Assembly (NCBI GenBank): GCA_019510125.1
Contig: JAEKKX010000005.1
Coordinates: forward strand, 110,009-174,008
DNA from: Lysobacterales bacterium
GTDB lineage: Bacteria > Pseudomonadota > Gammaproteobacteria > Xanthomonadales > Xanthomonadaceae
DNA length: 64,000 nt
Direction of reading: 5' to 3'
In this document: positions 7,390 to 16,461 of the stretch, in pieces
Numbering within the stretch: the stretch's first letter is position 1
How the letters are laid out: each line of letters starts with the position of its first letter
Notes under the pieces: generated by a model
The model's database searches: none
What the model saw: the letters and a program-made list of their open reading frames with translations, nothing else
What the model was told of the DNA's origin: nothing
Program-made: the position numbers and the translations under genes

Positions 7390-10300
7390 GGCGCGTGGCC
7401 TCCGGTGTGCGGAGCGGCGGGCCGGTCGTAGCCGTCGGCGTCGGCGTGGTCGTCGAAGTCGGTCGCGTGGCGGGCCCGCGCGCGCCGCGCCCGCGCGACG
7501 TAGTCGGCATCGGGGCGACGGTCGAGCAGGTCGTAGACCACCGGGATCACCACCAGGGTCAGCAGCGTCGACACCAGCAGGCCGCCGATCACCGTGATCG
7601 CCATCGGCGAGCGCACCTCCGCGCCCTCGCCGAAGGCCAGCGCCAGCGGCAGGAAGCCGAACAGCGTGCACAGCGTCGTCATCATGATCGGCCGCAGGCG
7701 CGAGCGCGCGCCCTCCACCAGCGCCTCGCGCTTGGGCATGCCCGCCTCGCGCGCCTGGTTGACCTTGTCGATCAGGATGATCGCGTTCTTCACCACCAGG
7801 CCGACCAGCAGGATCAGGCCGATGAACACCACCACCGACACGGTCGAGCGGGTGACCAGCAGGGCGAGGATCGCGCCGACCAGCGCCAGCGGGATGGTGA
7901 ACAGGATGACGAACGGATGCAGCAGCGACTCGAACTGCGAGGCCATCACCAGGTAGACGAGGAAGATCGCCAGCGCGAACGCGAACAGCAGCGACCGCAG
8001 CGACTGGGTCAGCTCCTCGCCCTGGCCGCCGATGTGCAGGCCGATGCCCGCGCCGAGGCCGCCCGGCGCCTTCGCGACCATTTCGTTGACCTCGCGCACC
8101 GCGGTGCCGAGGTCGATGTCGCGCAGGTTCGCCGAGACGATCGCCACCCGCACCTGGTCGGCGCGGTGGATCTCGCTGGGGCCGGTGGTGGCGACCACGT
8201 CGGCGACCGAGTCGAGGGTCACCGGGCTGGCGCTGCCGGGATTGACGATGAGCCGGCGGATGTCGTCGACCGTGGCGCGGTCGGACGCCCGCGAGCGCAC
8301 CAGCACGTCGATCTTGCGGCTGCGGAAGCTGTAGCGCGTGGCGACGTCGCCGCGCACCTTCTTCACCACCACGTCGGCGATCTGCCGGGTGGTCAGCCCG
8401 AGCGCGCCGGCGCGGTCCTGGTCGAAGTGGATCTGGATTTCCGGGAAGCCCTGCTCGACCGTCGACTTCACGTCGGCGTAGTGCGGGTTCGCGCGCAGCA
8501 GCCCGGCCATCCTGCGCCCGGCGCGTTCGATCTCCTGCAGGTCGTCGCCGCGCAGTTCGATCTCCAGCGGCATCGAGAAGCTGAACAACTGCGGGCGGCT
8601 GAAATCGACCTGCGCGCCGGCGTAGCCCGAGGCGCTTTCGCGCAGGGTCTCGACCAGCGCGGCCTCGCGCCCGCGATCGCCGCTGGCGGACATCACCACG
8701 GTCAGCTTGCCGATGTTCTCGCCGCTTTCGGTGGGATTGGCGTCGAGCCGGGTGCCGCTGCCGCTGACGCCGTACAGCGTGCGCACGCCGTCGTCCTTCG
8801 CATGCGCCTGCTGCAGCTCGCGCACGATCCGGTCGGTGTCGCGCAGCGGCGTGCCCGGCGGCAGCTTCACGGTCATCTCGAAGCGGTCCTGCGCGAGCTG
8901 CGGGATCAGGTCGCTGCCCAGCATCGGCACCAGCAGCAGGCTGCCGCCGAACGCCGCACCGGCCAGCGCCAGCACCAGCACCGGGCGCGCCATCGCCGCC
9001 GGCAGCACGCGCAGGTAGGCCGCCTCCAGGCGATGGTAGGGGGCCATGACCATGTCGCTGAGCCCGCGCATGATCGGGCCGACGACGCGGGCCGCCAGCC
9101 GCCAGCCGCGCACGACCAGCCAGGCCAGGCCGAAACCGCCGCCGCGACCGGCGGCGCCGAGGCCGCGACCGGCCGCGGCCAGCGGCTTCTGCCAGCGGGT
9201 CTCGGGCTGCCACTGCGGATGCGGCGCCTCTTCGGCGAACGCCATCGGCGAGCGATCGCGCCAGCCGCTGAGCATCGGGATCAGGGTCATCGACACCAGC
9301 AGCGAGATGCCGATCGCGGTGGCGACGGTCAGCGCCTGGTCGCGGAACAGCTCGCCGGCGATGCCCTCAACGAACACCAGCGGCAGGAACACCGCCATCG
9401 TGGTGAGCGTCGAGGCGACCACCGCCATGCCGACTTCGCGCGTGCCCTGCACCGCCGCGTCGAACACGCCCAGGCCGCGTTCGCGCGCCTTGGCGATGCT
9501 CTCCAGCACCACGATCGAGTCGTCGACCACCAGGCCGGTCGCCAGCGCGAGGCCGCCCAGCGACATCACGTTGAGGCTCAGCCCGAAGCGGTCCATGAAG
9601 AAGAAGGTCGCGACGATCGACACCGGCAGCGACAGCGCGATGACGAACGTGCTCCAGCCGTCGCGCAGGAACAGGAAGATGATCAGCACCGCGAGCAGGC
9701 CGCCGATCACCGCGTCGATCTTGACGTCGCGGATCGCGTGGCGGATGAACTGCGACTGGTCGTCGACGACCGTCATTTCGAAGTCGGCCGGGATCTCGTC
9801 GTGCAGGTCCTTCAACCGTTTCGCGATCGCGTCGGCGGTGGCGACGGTGTTGGCGTCGCCTTCCTTGTAGATCGCCAGTTCGACCGCCTCGCGCCCGTCG
9901 AGGCGGATGATCGCCTCGCGTTCCTTGTGGGCCTGGACCACCTCCGCCACGTCGCGCAGGCGCACGGCCATGCCGCCGGCGGGCGTGTTGCCGCTGCCGG
10001 AGGACGCGCTGCGCACCGAGCTGGCGGCGGCGATCGCCTCGGCCGAGCCGGTGGTCGCGGCGATCGCCATCATCTGCTGCGCCGCGCTGGACGCGGCGTC
10101 GTTGCCGGCGGTGCGCGTGGTCACCAGCATCTCGCGCATCTCGTCGACGTTCGCGAACTGGTTGATCGTGCGCACGTTGTAGCGCTGGCTGCCCTCTTCC
10201 AGGCGGCCGCCGGAGATGTTGACGTTCTCCTGCTGCAGGCGCTGGACGACGGTGTCCATCGACAGCCCGAGCTGGGCCAGTTTCTGCTGGTCGATCCGGA

Positions 10301-10928
10301 CCTGGATTTCGTCCTCGAGGCCGCCGCCGACCTTGACCGCGGCGACGCCGTCGACCGGTTCGAGCTGCTTCTTGAGGTCCTCGTCGGCGTAGCGCCGCAG
10401 CGCGGCCAACTGGCGCAGGGCCTTCGCGTCCTCGGCGCCGGCGGGGGCGTCCTTCGAGGAGAGCACGAGGCGCATGATCGGCTCGGTCGAGGGATTGAAG
10501 CGCAGCAGCACCGGCGTCTTCGCCTCCAGCGGCAACTGCAGGGTCTCGATCTTGTCGCGCACCTCGAGGCTGGCCTGGTCCATGTTGGTGCCCCAGGCGA
10601 ACTCCAGCACCACGTCGCTCTGCCCGGTGCGCGAGACCGACTTGAGCTTGCGCAGGTTCTTGACCACGCCCAGCGCCTCTTCCACCGGCTCGCTGATCAG
10701 GGTCTCGACCTCCGACGGCGCGGCGCCGGTGTACTCGGTGCGCACGGTCAGGGTCGGATAGCTGAGGTCGGGCAGCAGGTTGACCTTGAGGCTCGACAGC
10801 GAGATGCCGCCGAACAGGATCATCGTCAGCCAGAACATCGCCACCGTGACCCGGCGCCGGGTCGAGAATCCGACCAGGCCGCCGCCGGACGCCGGTGCGT
10901 GCGGATCGAAGCCGTCGGGTGCGCTCAC
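7386..10928 (-). CDS. RND efflux transporter permease subunit (first of two)
   Basis: A 1180-residue HAE-1 type RND permease. The N terminus FSTRRRVTVAMFWLTM leads into TM1; EVETLISEPVEEALG marks the first porter domain; GLVVDDSIVVLESI and GLVVKNAIILIDKVNQ mark the paired TM4/TM10 regions. It is longer than the usual ~1040 residues because of an Ala/Ser-rich insertion in the first porter domain (TAGNDAASSAAQQ ...) and a long Gly/Ala-rich linker between the two halves. The GTG start overlaps the TGA stop of the membrane fusion protein by four bases, and its own stop overlaps the next permease likewise, so the three genes are translationally coupled. Confidence 0.92.
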   Translation of the reverse strand: MSAPDGFDPHAPASGGGLVGFSTRRRVTVAMFWLTMILFGGISLSSLKVNLLPDLSYPTLTVRTEYTGAAPSEVETLISEPVEEALGVVKNLRKLKSVSRTGQSDVVLEFAWGTNMDQASLEVRDKIETLQLPLEAKTPVLLRFNPSTEPIMRLVLSSKDAPAGAEDAKALRQLAALRRYADEDLKKQLEPVDGVAAVKVGGGLEDEIQVRIDQQKLAQLGLSMDTVVQRLQQENVNISGGRLEEGSQRYNVRTINQFANVDEMREMLVTTRTAGNDAASSAAQQMMAIAATTGSAEAIAAASSVRSASSGSGNTPAGGMAVRLRDVAEVVQAHKEREAIIRLDGREAVELAIYKEGDANTVATADAIAKRLKDLHDEIPADFEMTVVDDQSQFIRHAIRDVKIDAVIGGLLAVLIIFLFLRDGWSTFVIALSLPVSIVATFFFMDRFGLSLNVMSLGGLALATGLVVDDSIVVLESIAKARERGLGVFDAAVQGTREVGMAVVASTLTTMAVFLPLVFVEGIAGELFRDQALTVATAIGISLLVSMTLIPMLSGWRDRSPMAFAEEAPHPQWQPETRWQKPLAAAGRGLGAAGRGGGFGLAWLVVRGWRLAARVVGPIMRGLSDMVMAPYHRLEAAYLRVLPAAMARPVLVLALAGAAFGGSLLLVPMLGSDLIPQLAQDRFEMTVKLPPGTPLRDTDRIVRELQQAHAKDDGVRTLYGVSGSGTRLDANPTESGENIGKLTVVMSASGDRGREAALVETLRESASGYAGAQVDFSRPQLFSFSMPLEIELRGDDLQEIERAGRRMAGLLRANPHYADVKSTVEQGFPEIQIHFDQDRAGALGLTTRQIADVVVKKVRGDVATRYSFRSRKIDVLVRSRASDRATVDDIRRLIVNPGSASPVTLDSVADVVATTGPSEIHRADQVRVAIVSANLRDIDLGTAVREVNEMVAKAPGGLGAGIGLHIGGQGEELTQSLRSLLFAFALAIFLVYLVMASQFESLLHPFVILFTIPLALVGAILALLVTRSTVSVVVFIGLILLVGLVVKNAIILIDKVNQAREAGMPKREALVEGARSRLRPIMMTTLCTLFGFLPLALAFGEGAEVRSPMAITVIGGLLVSTLLTLVVIPVVYDLLDRRPDADYVARARRARARHATDFDDHADADGYDRPAAPHTGGHAP

Positions 10929-12076
10929 GGCTGCTTGCCCGCCGGCTTGGCGGCGGCGACCGCGGGCCTGGCCGCGGCGTCGCCGATCACCTGCACCTTG
11001 CTGCCCTCGCGCAGCGCGACCTTGCCGGCGGTGACCACGCGATCGCCGGGCTTCAGGCCGTCGCGCACTTCGACCCACGGGCCGTCGTAGTAACCGAGCT
11101 TGACCGGCACCCGCGCGGCCTTGTCGCCGCGCACCACGAACACCGCCGGATCGTCGTCGTCCTCCAGCAGCGCGTTGCGCGGCACGGTCAGGGCGTCGGC
11201 GCGCTGGTCGTAGTCGATCTTCATCCGCCCGAACATGCCCGGCTGCAGCAGCCCGCCGCCGTCGAAGGCGCAGACCACGCGGAAGGTGCCGCTGCCGGAA
11301 TCGACCACCGGCGCGACCCGGTCGACCCGGCCCTGGAAGACCTGGCCCGGCAGCGCATCGACGCCCAGTTGCACCGGCAGCCCGCTCTTGAGCGTCGCCA
11401 GTTCGCGCTCGGGCACGTTCAGCGTGGCCTCCAGCCGCGAGGTGTCGACGATGCGGAAGATCGGGGTGTTGATCTGGACGAAGTTGCCCGGCTTGATCGA
11501 ACGCTCGGCGATCACGCCGGAGATCGGCGCCAGCACGTTGGCGTAGGACAGTTCGAGCCGCGCCATGCGGTTCACCGCGCGCGCGTTCTCGAGATCGAAC
11601 TTGAGCTGGTCGAGGTCGTTGGCGCTGAGCAGTTGCTGCGAGGCGAGCTGCCGCGACCGGTTGTAGTTCGCCTCGAGCTTGCGCAACTGCGCCTCGGACT
11701 GCGCGGCCTGCAGCTCGGCGCGGGCGGAATCCAGGCGCACCAGCACCTGACCGGCGCGCACCTGCTGGCCGACCTCCACCAGCACCTGCAGGGCCACGCC
11801 GGAGGTCTTCGCGACCACCTGCGATTCGGCGCGCGCTTCCAGCGGCGCGGTGCCGGCGTAGCTCGCGGCGACCGGGCGACGGGCCACCGGCACGACCTCG
11901 ACCGGGATGGCTTCCTCGGCCTGCGGCTTGTCCTTCTTGTCGGGAGCGTCGCCGGCCTTCCCGGCGCAGCCGGTCAACGCGACGCAGCCCAGGAGGGCCG
12001 CCAGCCCGACGATGCGGGGGGAAGGCAGCGGGGCGGCCAGGGCGGCGAAGAGGCGGCGACGGGAGGGGTTGGGCAT
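10925..12076 (-). CDS. RND efflux periplasmic adaptor (membrane fusion lipoprotein)
   Basis: A 383-residue adaptor that links the two permeases to an outer-membrane channel. A signal peptide ends in the lipobox LTGC with Cys37, so it is a lipoprotein anchored in the inner membrane. A biotinyl-lipoyl-like barrel (VVAKTSGVALQVLVEVGQQV ... GVIAERSIKPGNFV) surrounds a coiled-coil hairpin (residues ~105-160), followed by beta-barrel and membrane-proximal domains. I chose the inner ATG at 12074-12076 because the signal peptide begins there; an upstream in-frame ATG at 12121 would add 15 unlikely residues. It is the first gene of the efflux operon. Confidence 0.9.
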   Translation of the reverse strand: MPNPSRRRLFAALAAPLPSPRIVGLAALLGCVALTGCAGKAGDAPDKKDKPQAEEAIPVEVVPVARRPVAASYAGTAPLEARAESQVVAKTSGVALQVLVEVGQQVRAGQVLVRLDSARAELQAAQSEAQLRKLEANYNRSRQLASQQLLSANDLDQLKFDLENARAVNRMARLELSYANVLAPISGVIAERSIKPGNFVQINTPIFRIVDTSRLEATLNVPERELATLKSGLPVQLGVDALPGQVFQGRVDRVAPVVDSGSGTFRVVCAFDGGGLLQPGMFGRMKIDYDQRADALTVPRNALLEDDDDPAVFVVRGDKAARVPVKLGYYDGPWVEVRDGLKPGDRVVTAGKVALREGSKVQVIGDAAARPAVAAAKPAGKQP

Positions 12077-12231
12077 GGTCGGAAAGCCGAGGGGGTTAGG
12101 TGTTGTATGAAGGTATATCACCCGTTCATGTCCGCCATCCGCCAGAGGTCATAGTGACCCGCGGCCGGCGGGGGGACGAGGACCGGTCGATCGCGGGGCG
12201 GCACGGGCTGGGTCGGGACGCGGGGTCGGGC

Positions 12232-12237
12232 TATACT
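12232..12237 (+). promoter_or_regulatory. -10-like element upstream of cytochrome c gene
   Basis: TATACT lies 96 bp upstream of the cytochrome start in otherwise very GC-rich DNA. No good -35 hexamer is visible 16-18 bp upstream, so the promoter call is tentative. Confidence 0.4.
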
Positions 12238-12332
12238 GTCCGGATTGCGCGACCGCCCGGCCCGGGGAAAGACCGGCTCCGTCCACGCGTCGCCCGCCAC
12301 TTCGCCATCAGACCGACGCCACGACGCCCGAC

Positions 12333-12686
12333 ATGACCCGATCGACGATTCGTACCCCGCTGCTCGCCGGTGGTCTCGCCCTCCTCGCCGCCCTGCCCGC
12401 GCTGGCCCAGACGCCGGCCGCCGCTTCCGCAGGTTCCGCCGAACGCGGCAAGGAGCTGACCTACACCTGCCGCGGCTGCCACGGCGTGACCGGCTACAAG
12501 AACGCCTACCCGGCCTACAGCGTGCCGAAGATCACCGGCCAGAGCGCCGAGTACATCGCCAGCGCGCTCAACGAGTACCGCAGCGGCGCGCGCAAGCATC
12601 CGACCATGCGCGCCCAGGCGCAGAGCTTCTCGGAGCAGGACATCGCCGACATCGCCGCCTACCTTTCGAGCCTGAAGAAGAATTGA
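12333..12686 (+). CDS. Periplasmic c-type cytochrome, class I, single haem
   Basis: A 117-residue exported monohaem cytochrome. A signal peptide of about 25 residues ends at LPALA/Q. The haem attachment motif CRGCH is at 46-50, and a distal methionine candidate lies in HPTMRAQ near residue 91. The size and the SFSEQDIADIAAYLSS C-terminal helix match the cytochrome c553/c4-half type. It probably carries electrons to a terminal oxidase. A second, lipid-anchored cytochrome follows 11 bp downstream, so the two form a small operon. Confidence 0.88.
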   Translation: MTRSTIRTPLLAGGLALLAALPALAQTPAAASAGSAERGKELTYTCRGCHGVTGYKNAYPAYSVPKITGQSAEYIASALNEYRSGARKHPTMRAQAQSFSEQDIADIAAYLSSLKKN

Positions 12687-12697
12687 GCGACGCCCCC

Positions 12698-13144
12698 ATG
12701 ACGAAGCGCATCACCACTCTCGCCATCGCCCTGACCCTGGGCGCCTCGCTCGCCGCCTGCAGCAAGTCCGAACCCGCCGCCGAAGGCCAGGCCGGCGAAC
12801 ACGCCGTCCAGCACATCGGCGCGTTCGACGGCGACGCCGCCCGCGGCGAGCGCATCGCCGCCGACAAGCAGCTCAGCGGCAACGGCCAGGCCTGCGTCGA
12901 CTGCCACGGCCCCGCCGGCGCCAAGCCCATCGACCCGACCTACCCGGTCCTCGCCGGCCAGTACCAGGATTACCTGTTCCAGGCCATCCACGAGTACCGC
13001 GACGGCGACCGCACGCACGCTCTGATGTCGCTGCAGATCCAGGGCGCGGTCAAGGCCGGCAAGCTCGACGACCAGGGCATCGCCGACCTCGCGGCCTACT
13101 TCGCCGCGCAGTCCGGCCCGCTGGGCGACCTGTCGCACCGCTGA
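12698..13144 (+). CDS. Cytochrome c lipoprotein
   Basis: A 148-residue c-type cytochrome with a lipoprotein signal (SLAAC, lipidated Cys21). The haem motif CVDCH is at residues 66-70 and an axial methionine candidate is in RTHALMSLQ. It resembles half of a cytochrome c4, as does the upstream gene, so the pair may act together as a split dihaem electron carrier. The ATG at 12698 is preferred because the lipoprotein signal begins there. A strong terminator follows. Confidence 0.87.
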   Translation: MTKRITTLAIALTLGASLAACSKSEPAAEGQAGEHAVQHIGAFDGDAARGERIAADKQLSGNGQACVDCHGPAGAKPIDPTYPVLAGQYQDYLFQAIHEYRDGDRTHALMSLQIQGAVKAGKLDDQGIADLAAYFAAQSGPLGDLSHR

Positions 13145-13169
13145 CCGGTCCCGCACCGCGCGATCGCAG

Positions 13170-13197
13170 AACGGGAGCCGCGAGGCTCCCGTTTTCG
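13170..13197. terminator. Rho-independent terminator
   Basis: A 10-bp stem (AACGGGAGCC / GGCTCCCGTT) with a 4-base GCGA loop is followed by TTCGTT. It ends the cytochrome operon, and may also stop transcription arriving from the convergent gene. Confidence 0.85.
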
Positions 13198-13339
13198 TTG
13201 GCGTCGATACAAGTCTGTCGATACAAGTCGCGGGATCGCGATGCGGACGGCATCGCGATCGACACGACGCGGACGCGGGCCGACGGATGCAATGGGGTCG
13301 GGAAACGGCACCGCCGCAGCGCGGAACCGACGCGGCGGC

Positions 13340-15274
13340 TCAGCGCGGCGGCGCGGGCGCCGGTTTCGGCGCGGGCTTCGCCAGGCTGCCCTGGTCCTGC
13401 TGCAGTTCCGGCTTGAACGGCACGTCTGGCGGCGGCCGCGCGATGGCTTCCTGATCCTGCAGGTTGGGATCGTCGATGGTGCAGCCGCCGCCGGCCTGCA
13501 GCAGCGACACGGTGCAGAGGATGCGCTTGGTCGAGCCCGGCAGCGGGATCGCCACCTTCTTGATGCCGCGCCGCACCCACTCCTCCAGCAGATTCTCGTG
13601 CGGCACCCAGAACCGGTCGAAACGGCTCGGCGTGTAGTCCAGCGGCGGCCGCTTCAACCATGTGCCCATGCGGTCGATCTTCTCGAAGTCCTCGATGACC
13701 GTGCCCGGCGGCAGGCCGCCGCCGACGTTGCTGCCGTTGCCCGGCAGGCGTACCCGGCCGCTGCCGTCGAGCAGGCCGTCGGAGCGGCCGGCCGTGGCGT
13801 TGCCGGGCACGTTGCGACTGGACGCGCCCCAATCGTCGTCGCGCACCGCGGCCGGCGCGGCGCCGGGACGCGGCGACGGCGACGGTCCGACCCCGCCCGG
13901 GGCGTTCGCAAGCGGACGCGCGGCCCCTGGCGAAGGCCTCGGCGCGCCGCCGGGCGGCGTCGCCGGCGACGGCCGCGCGGGCGCGACGCGCACCGGACCC
14001 TCACCGGCGGGCTTCGGCGTCGGGGCGGCATCGGGTTTCGGCGCTGCCGGCGACGGCGCGGCGGACGGCTTCGACGCGGGCTTCGGCACGGCCAGCGTGG
14101 CGGCAGCCGGTGCCGGCGGCTTCGGCGCGGGCGGCCTGGGCGCGGGCGGGACCGGCGCAGGCGGTTGCGGCGCAGGCGGCTTCGGTGCGGGCGGCGCAGG
14201 CGTCGGTGGAACCGGAGCCGGCGGCACGGAGACGGCCGGTTTCGGCGTCGGCGCGGTCGGCGGCTTCGCCGGCGTCGGCGGAACGGGCGTCGGCGGAACG
14301 GGCTTCTGGGCAACCGGCGTCTGGGGGACGGGCGGCGTCGGTGGGGCCGGCGTCGGCGGCACCGGCGCGGGACGCGGCGCGGGTTCCGGCGCGGGCGGCG
14401 TCGGCGGCGGGACTCTGAAGGCGTTGTCGGGCTTCGGCGTCCGGGTGACCGCCAGCGGCTGTTCGACCTTCACCGGCGGCGCCGGCGTCGGCGGCGTCAC
14501 CGGCGGCGGGGCGGGCGCTGGTGGCGGTGGCGGCGTCAGCACGACCTCGGGGGCGCGCAGTTCGGGAAGCGACACGTCCGAGATCGGGACGTCGTTCTGC
14601 GCGACCGCGGGCGTCGGTGGCGACGTTTCGGTCTCGGCGGTGGTTTCGGTGTCCGACGGCGATGCCGCGGCTTCGGCCGAGGGCGTGTCGGACGCCGACG
14701 CGTCGGGCGCGGCGTCCGCTTCCGATGTCGCAGGCGCCGTCGCCGCGGAGGTCGCCCTGTCCGCGGTCGCGGCGGCGGCCGCTCCCGGCGTCGCGCCTTC
14801 GGCCGGGGCCCCGCCGGTGTCCTCGTCGGGCGTGCCCTCGCCGATGAATTCCACCAGCAGCGCTTCGTCCTCCTGCGGCGGCGGCGGCGGCCGGTCGCCC
14901 AGCACGTCGCCCAGCCACAGCAGCAGGACCACGAACACCAGATGCAGCGCACCGGAAAACGCCGCGGCGACGCGTCGCGTGCGGCGCTGGTCCGGCGGCG
15001 GCGCTTCCCATTGCTGGCGTCCCATCCGCCGCAGCGCCTGCCAGCGCGTCAGCGGCGGCGGCGCCTTCGGCCGCGGCCTGGGCGGACGCGCGCCGAGCAG
15101 CGCGACGAAATCGGCGGCCGGGGCGCCGACCACCGCGTCGGCGCGCTCGCGCATCGACAGGAACCAGGTGCGCCAGGTCGGCGGGAACGCGCCGAACGGC
15201 CGTTCCGCGTGCAGCGGAAACCGTCGCCGATGGCGCGCCTGGAGGGCCTCGATCAGTTCCGCGGCGGAGAACAC
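13340..15274 (-). CDS. TonB-like transmembrane repetitive protein, proline-rich
   Basis: A 644-residue protein with an architecture like an oversized energy transducer. A ~105-residue cytoplasmic N terminus ([17 protein letters not shown]) is followed by one membrane helix (residues ~106-122, [15 protein letters not shown]), an acidic Ala/Ser/Thr/Asp segment, then roughly 250 residues of Pro/Ala/Lys repeats (PPAPKPPAP-like), and a folded C-terminal ~130 residues with [18 protein letters not shown] and two cysteines ([12 protein letters not shown]). This matches proteins named 'transmembrane repetitive protein' in Xanthomonadaceae; function is unknown. The proline-rich region probably spans the periplasm. 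nfuA lies 16 bp upstream in the same direction, so they may share a transcript. Confidence 0.75.
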   Translation of the reverse strand: MFSAAELIEALQARHRRRFPLHAERPFGAFPPTWRTWFLSMRERADAVVGAPAADFVALLGARPPRPRPKAPPPLTRWQALRRMGRQQWEAPPPDQRRTRRVAAAFSGALHLVFVVLLLWLGDVLGDRPPPPPQEDEALLVEFIGEGTPDEDTGGAPAEGATPGAAAAATADRATSAATAPATSEADAAPDASASDTPSAEAAASPSDTETTAETETSPPTPAVAQNDVPISDVSLPELRAPEVVLTPPPPPAPAPPPVTPPTPAPPVKVEQPLAVTRTPKPDNAFRVPPPTPPAPEPAPRPAPVPPTPAPPTPPVPQTPVAQKPVPPTPVPPTPAKPPTAPTPKPAVSVPPAPVPPTPAPPAPKPPAPQPPAPVPPAPRPPAPKPPAPAAATLAVPKPASKPSAAPSPAAPKPDAAPTPKPAGEGPVRVAPARPSPATPPGGAPRPSPGAARPLANAPGGVGPSPSPRPGAAPAAVRDDDWGASSRNVPGNATAGRSDGLLDGSGRVRLPGNGSNVGGGLPPGTVIEDFEKIDRMGTWLKRPPLDYTPSRFDRFWVPHENLLEEWVRRGIKKVAIPLPGSTKRILCTVSLLQAGGGCTIDDPNLQDQEAIARPPPDVPFKPELQQDQGSLAKPAPKPAPAPPR

Positions 15275-15290
15275 GCGCGGGCCGGCGCGG

Positions 15291-15884
15291 TCAGGACGAC
15301 GAACGTGCGATGTAGGGCGCCGTTCCGCTGGCGTGATCGGTCTCGTCCCGTACCGCGGTGACGCCCGGCACCTTCTCCAGCAGGGTCTTCTCGATGCCCT
15401 GCTTGAGGGTCACGTCGGCCATGCCGCAGCCATGGCAGCCGCCGCCGAACCCCAGGACCACCACGCCTTCGGCCGTGACCTCGCGGACGCTGACGTGGCC
15501 GCGGTGCTGGGCGAGCTGCGGATTGATCTCGTGTTCGATCACCCACTGCACGCGCTCGACCAGCGAGGCCGAGGCGTCCGGGGCGGCGCCCTTGATCTTC
15601 GGCGCGCGGATCTGCAGTTGCCCGCCGGTCGCCTGCTGGGTGTAGTCGATTTCCGCCCCGTCGAGGAAGCGCACGCTGCCGGCGTCGAGCCACAGGGTGA
15701 AGCCCTCGCAGTCCACCGCCCATTCGTCGCCCTGCAGATCGCCGGGTTCGGCGAACTCCAGGCGCACGTCGGCCCGCGGGGTGCCGGGGTGGACCGCGCT
15801 CAGGCGGACCCCGAGTCCGGGCAGGGCCTCGCGTTCGATCAGGCGGCGGAAGTGCGACTGCGCGGATTCGGAAATCTGGATCAT
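15291..15884 (-). CDS. nfuA: Fe-S biogenesis protein NfuA
   Basis: A 197-residue iron-sulfur carrier that delivers [4Fe-4S] clusters to apo-proteins in the cytoplasm. It has the two-domain layout of NfuA: a degenerate A-type carrier domain (residues 1-95) that has lost the cluster cysteines, and a C-terminal Nfu domain with the CHGC pair at Cys150/Cys153 inside [22 protein letters not shown]-type context. Length agrees with E. coli NfuA (191). It is divergent from phhB. Confidence 0.93.
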   Translation of the reverse strand: MIQISESAQSHFRRLIEREALPGLGVRLSAVHPGTPRADVRLEFAEPGDLQGDEWAVDCEGFTLWLDAGSVRFLDGAEIDYTQQATGGQLQIRAPKIKGAAPDASASLVERVQWVIEHEINPQLAQHRGHVSVREVTAEGVVVLGFGGGCHGCGMADVTLKQGIEKTLLEKVPGVTAVRDETDHASGTAPYIARSSS

Positions 15885-15980
15885 CCGGCTATTCTAGCGG
15901 CCCGTCCGGCGCGCGCTCGTCAGCGTTTCGTTACGTCGGCGGAACAGTGTTCAGCTTCCCCGCATCGCAAGGAGTCGCCC

Positions 15981-16322
15981 GTGTCCGACCTCGTCCCCCT
16001 CGCCCAGGCGCACTGCGTCCCCCGCCGCGGCCACGAACATCGCCTGCCTCCCGCGCAGGTCGCCGAACTGATGCCGCAGTTGCCCGGCTGGGAACTCGCC
16101 GAGAACGGCCACGCGCTGGTCAAGACCTTCCCCTTCCCGGACTACCACCGGACGATGGCCTTCGTGAACGCGCTGGCCTTCATCGCCCACCGCGAAGACC
16201 ACCATCCCGACCTCGGCGTCCACTACGACCGCTGCGTGGTCCGCTTCTCGACCCACGACGTGGGCGGGCTGAGCGAGAACGACTTCATCTGCGCGGCGAA
16301 GGCCGAAGCGCTGCTCGGCTGA
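15981..16322 (+). CDS. phhB: 4a-hydroxytetrahydrobiopterin dehydratase
   Basis: A 113-residue pterin-4a-carbinolamine dehydratase that recycles the pterin cofactor of phenylalanine hydroxylase. The conserved block [16 protein letters not shown] contains the histidines of the active site, and [12 protein letters not shown] completes the family signature. The GTG start is supported by AAGGAG six bases upstream. No phenylalanine hydroxylase gene is visible in the window. Confidence 0.92.
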   Translation: MSDLVPLAQAHCVPRRGHEHRLPPAQVAELMPQLPGWELAENGHALVKTFPFPDYHRTMAFVNALAFIAHREDHHPDLGVHYDRCVVRFSTHDVGGLSENDFICAAKAEALLG

Positions 16323-16461
16323 CGCCGCCCGCGGGCGCGCGCCAACCTTTCCAAAGTTTCACTTTTTCCCGCGCGGGCGCGGGGGGAGAATCCGCGGCAG
16401 GCGCCTGCGTGCGCCGCCCCTCCCCCCCTGCGTCCGCGCGACCGTGGCTTCGCCCGCTTCG

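Noticed and set aside
4249-7431. Very long plus-strand open frame opposite the second RND permease (similar ones at 7395-11090, 13662-16322 and 29022-32906)
   Set aside because: The translations are Arg/His/Asp/Ala-rich without domains and mirror real genes on the other strand; they result from high GC suppressing stop codons.
4246-9213. Second RND permease extended to 1655 codons
   Set aside because: Upstream of 7389 the frame is an out-of-frame shadow of the first permease; the GTG at 7389 begins the canonical FSIKRPV N terminus.
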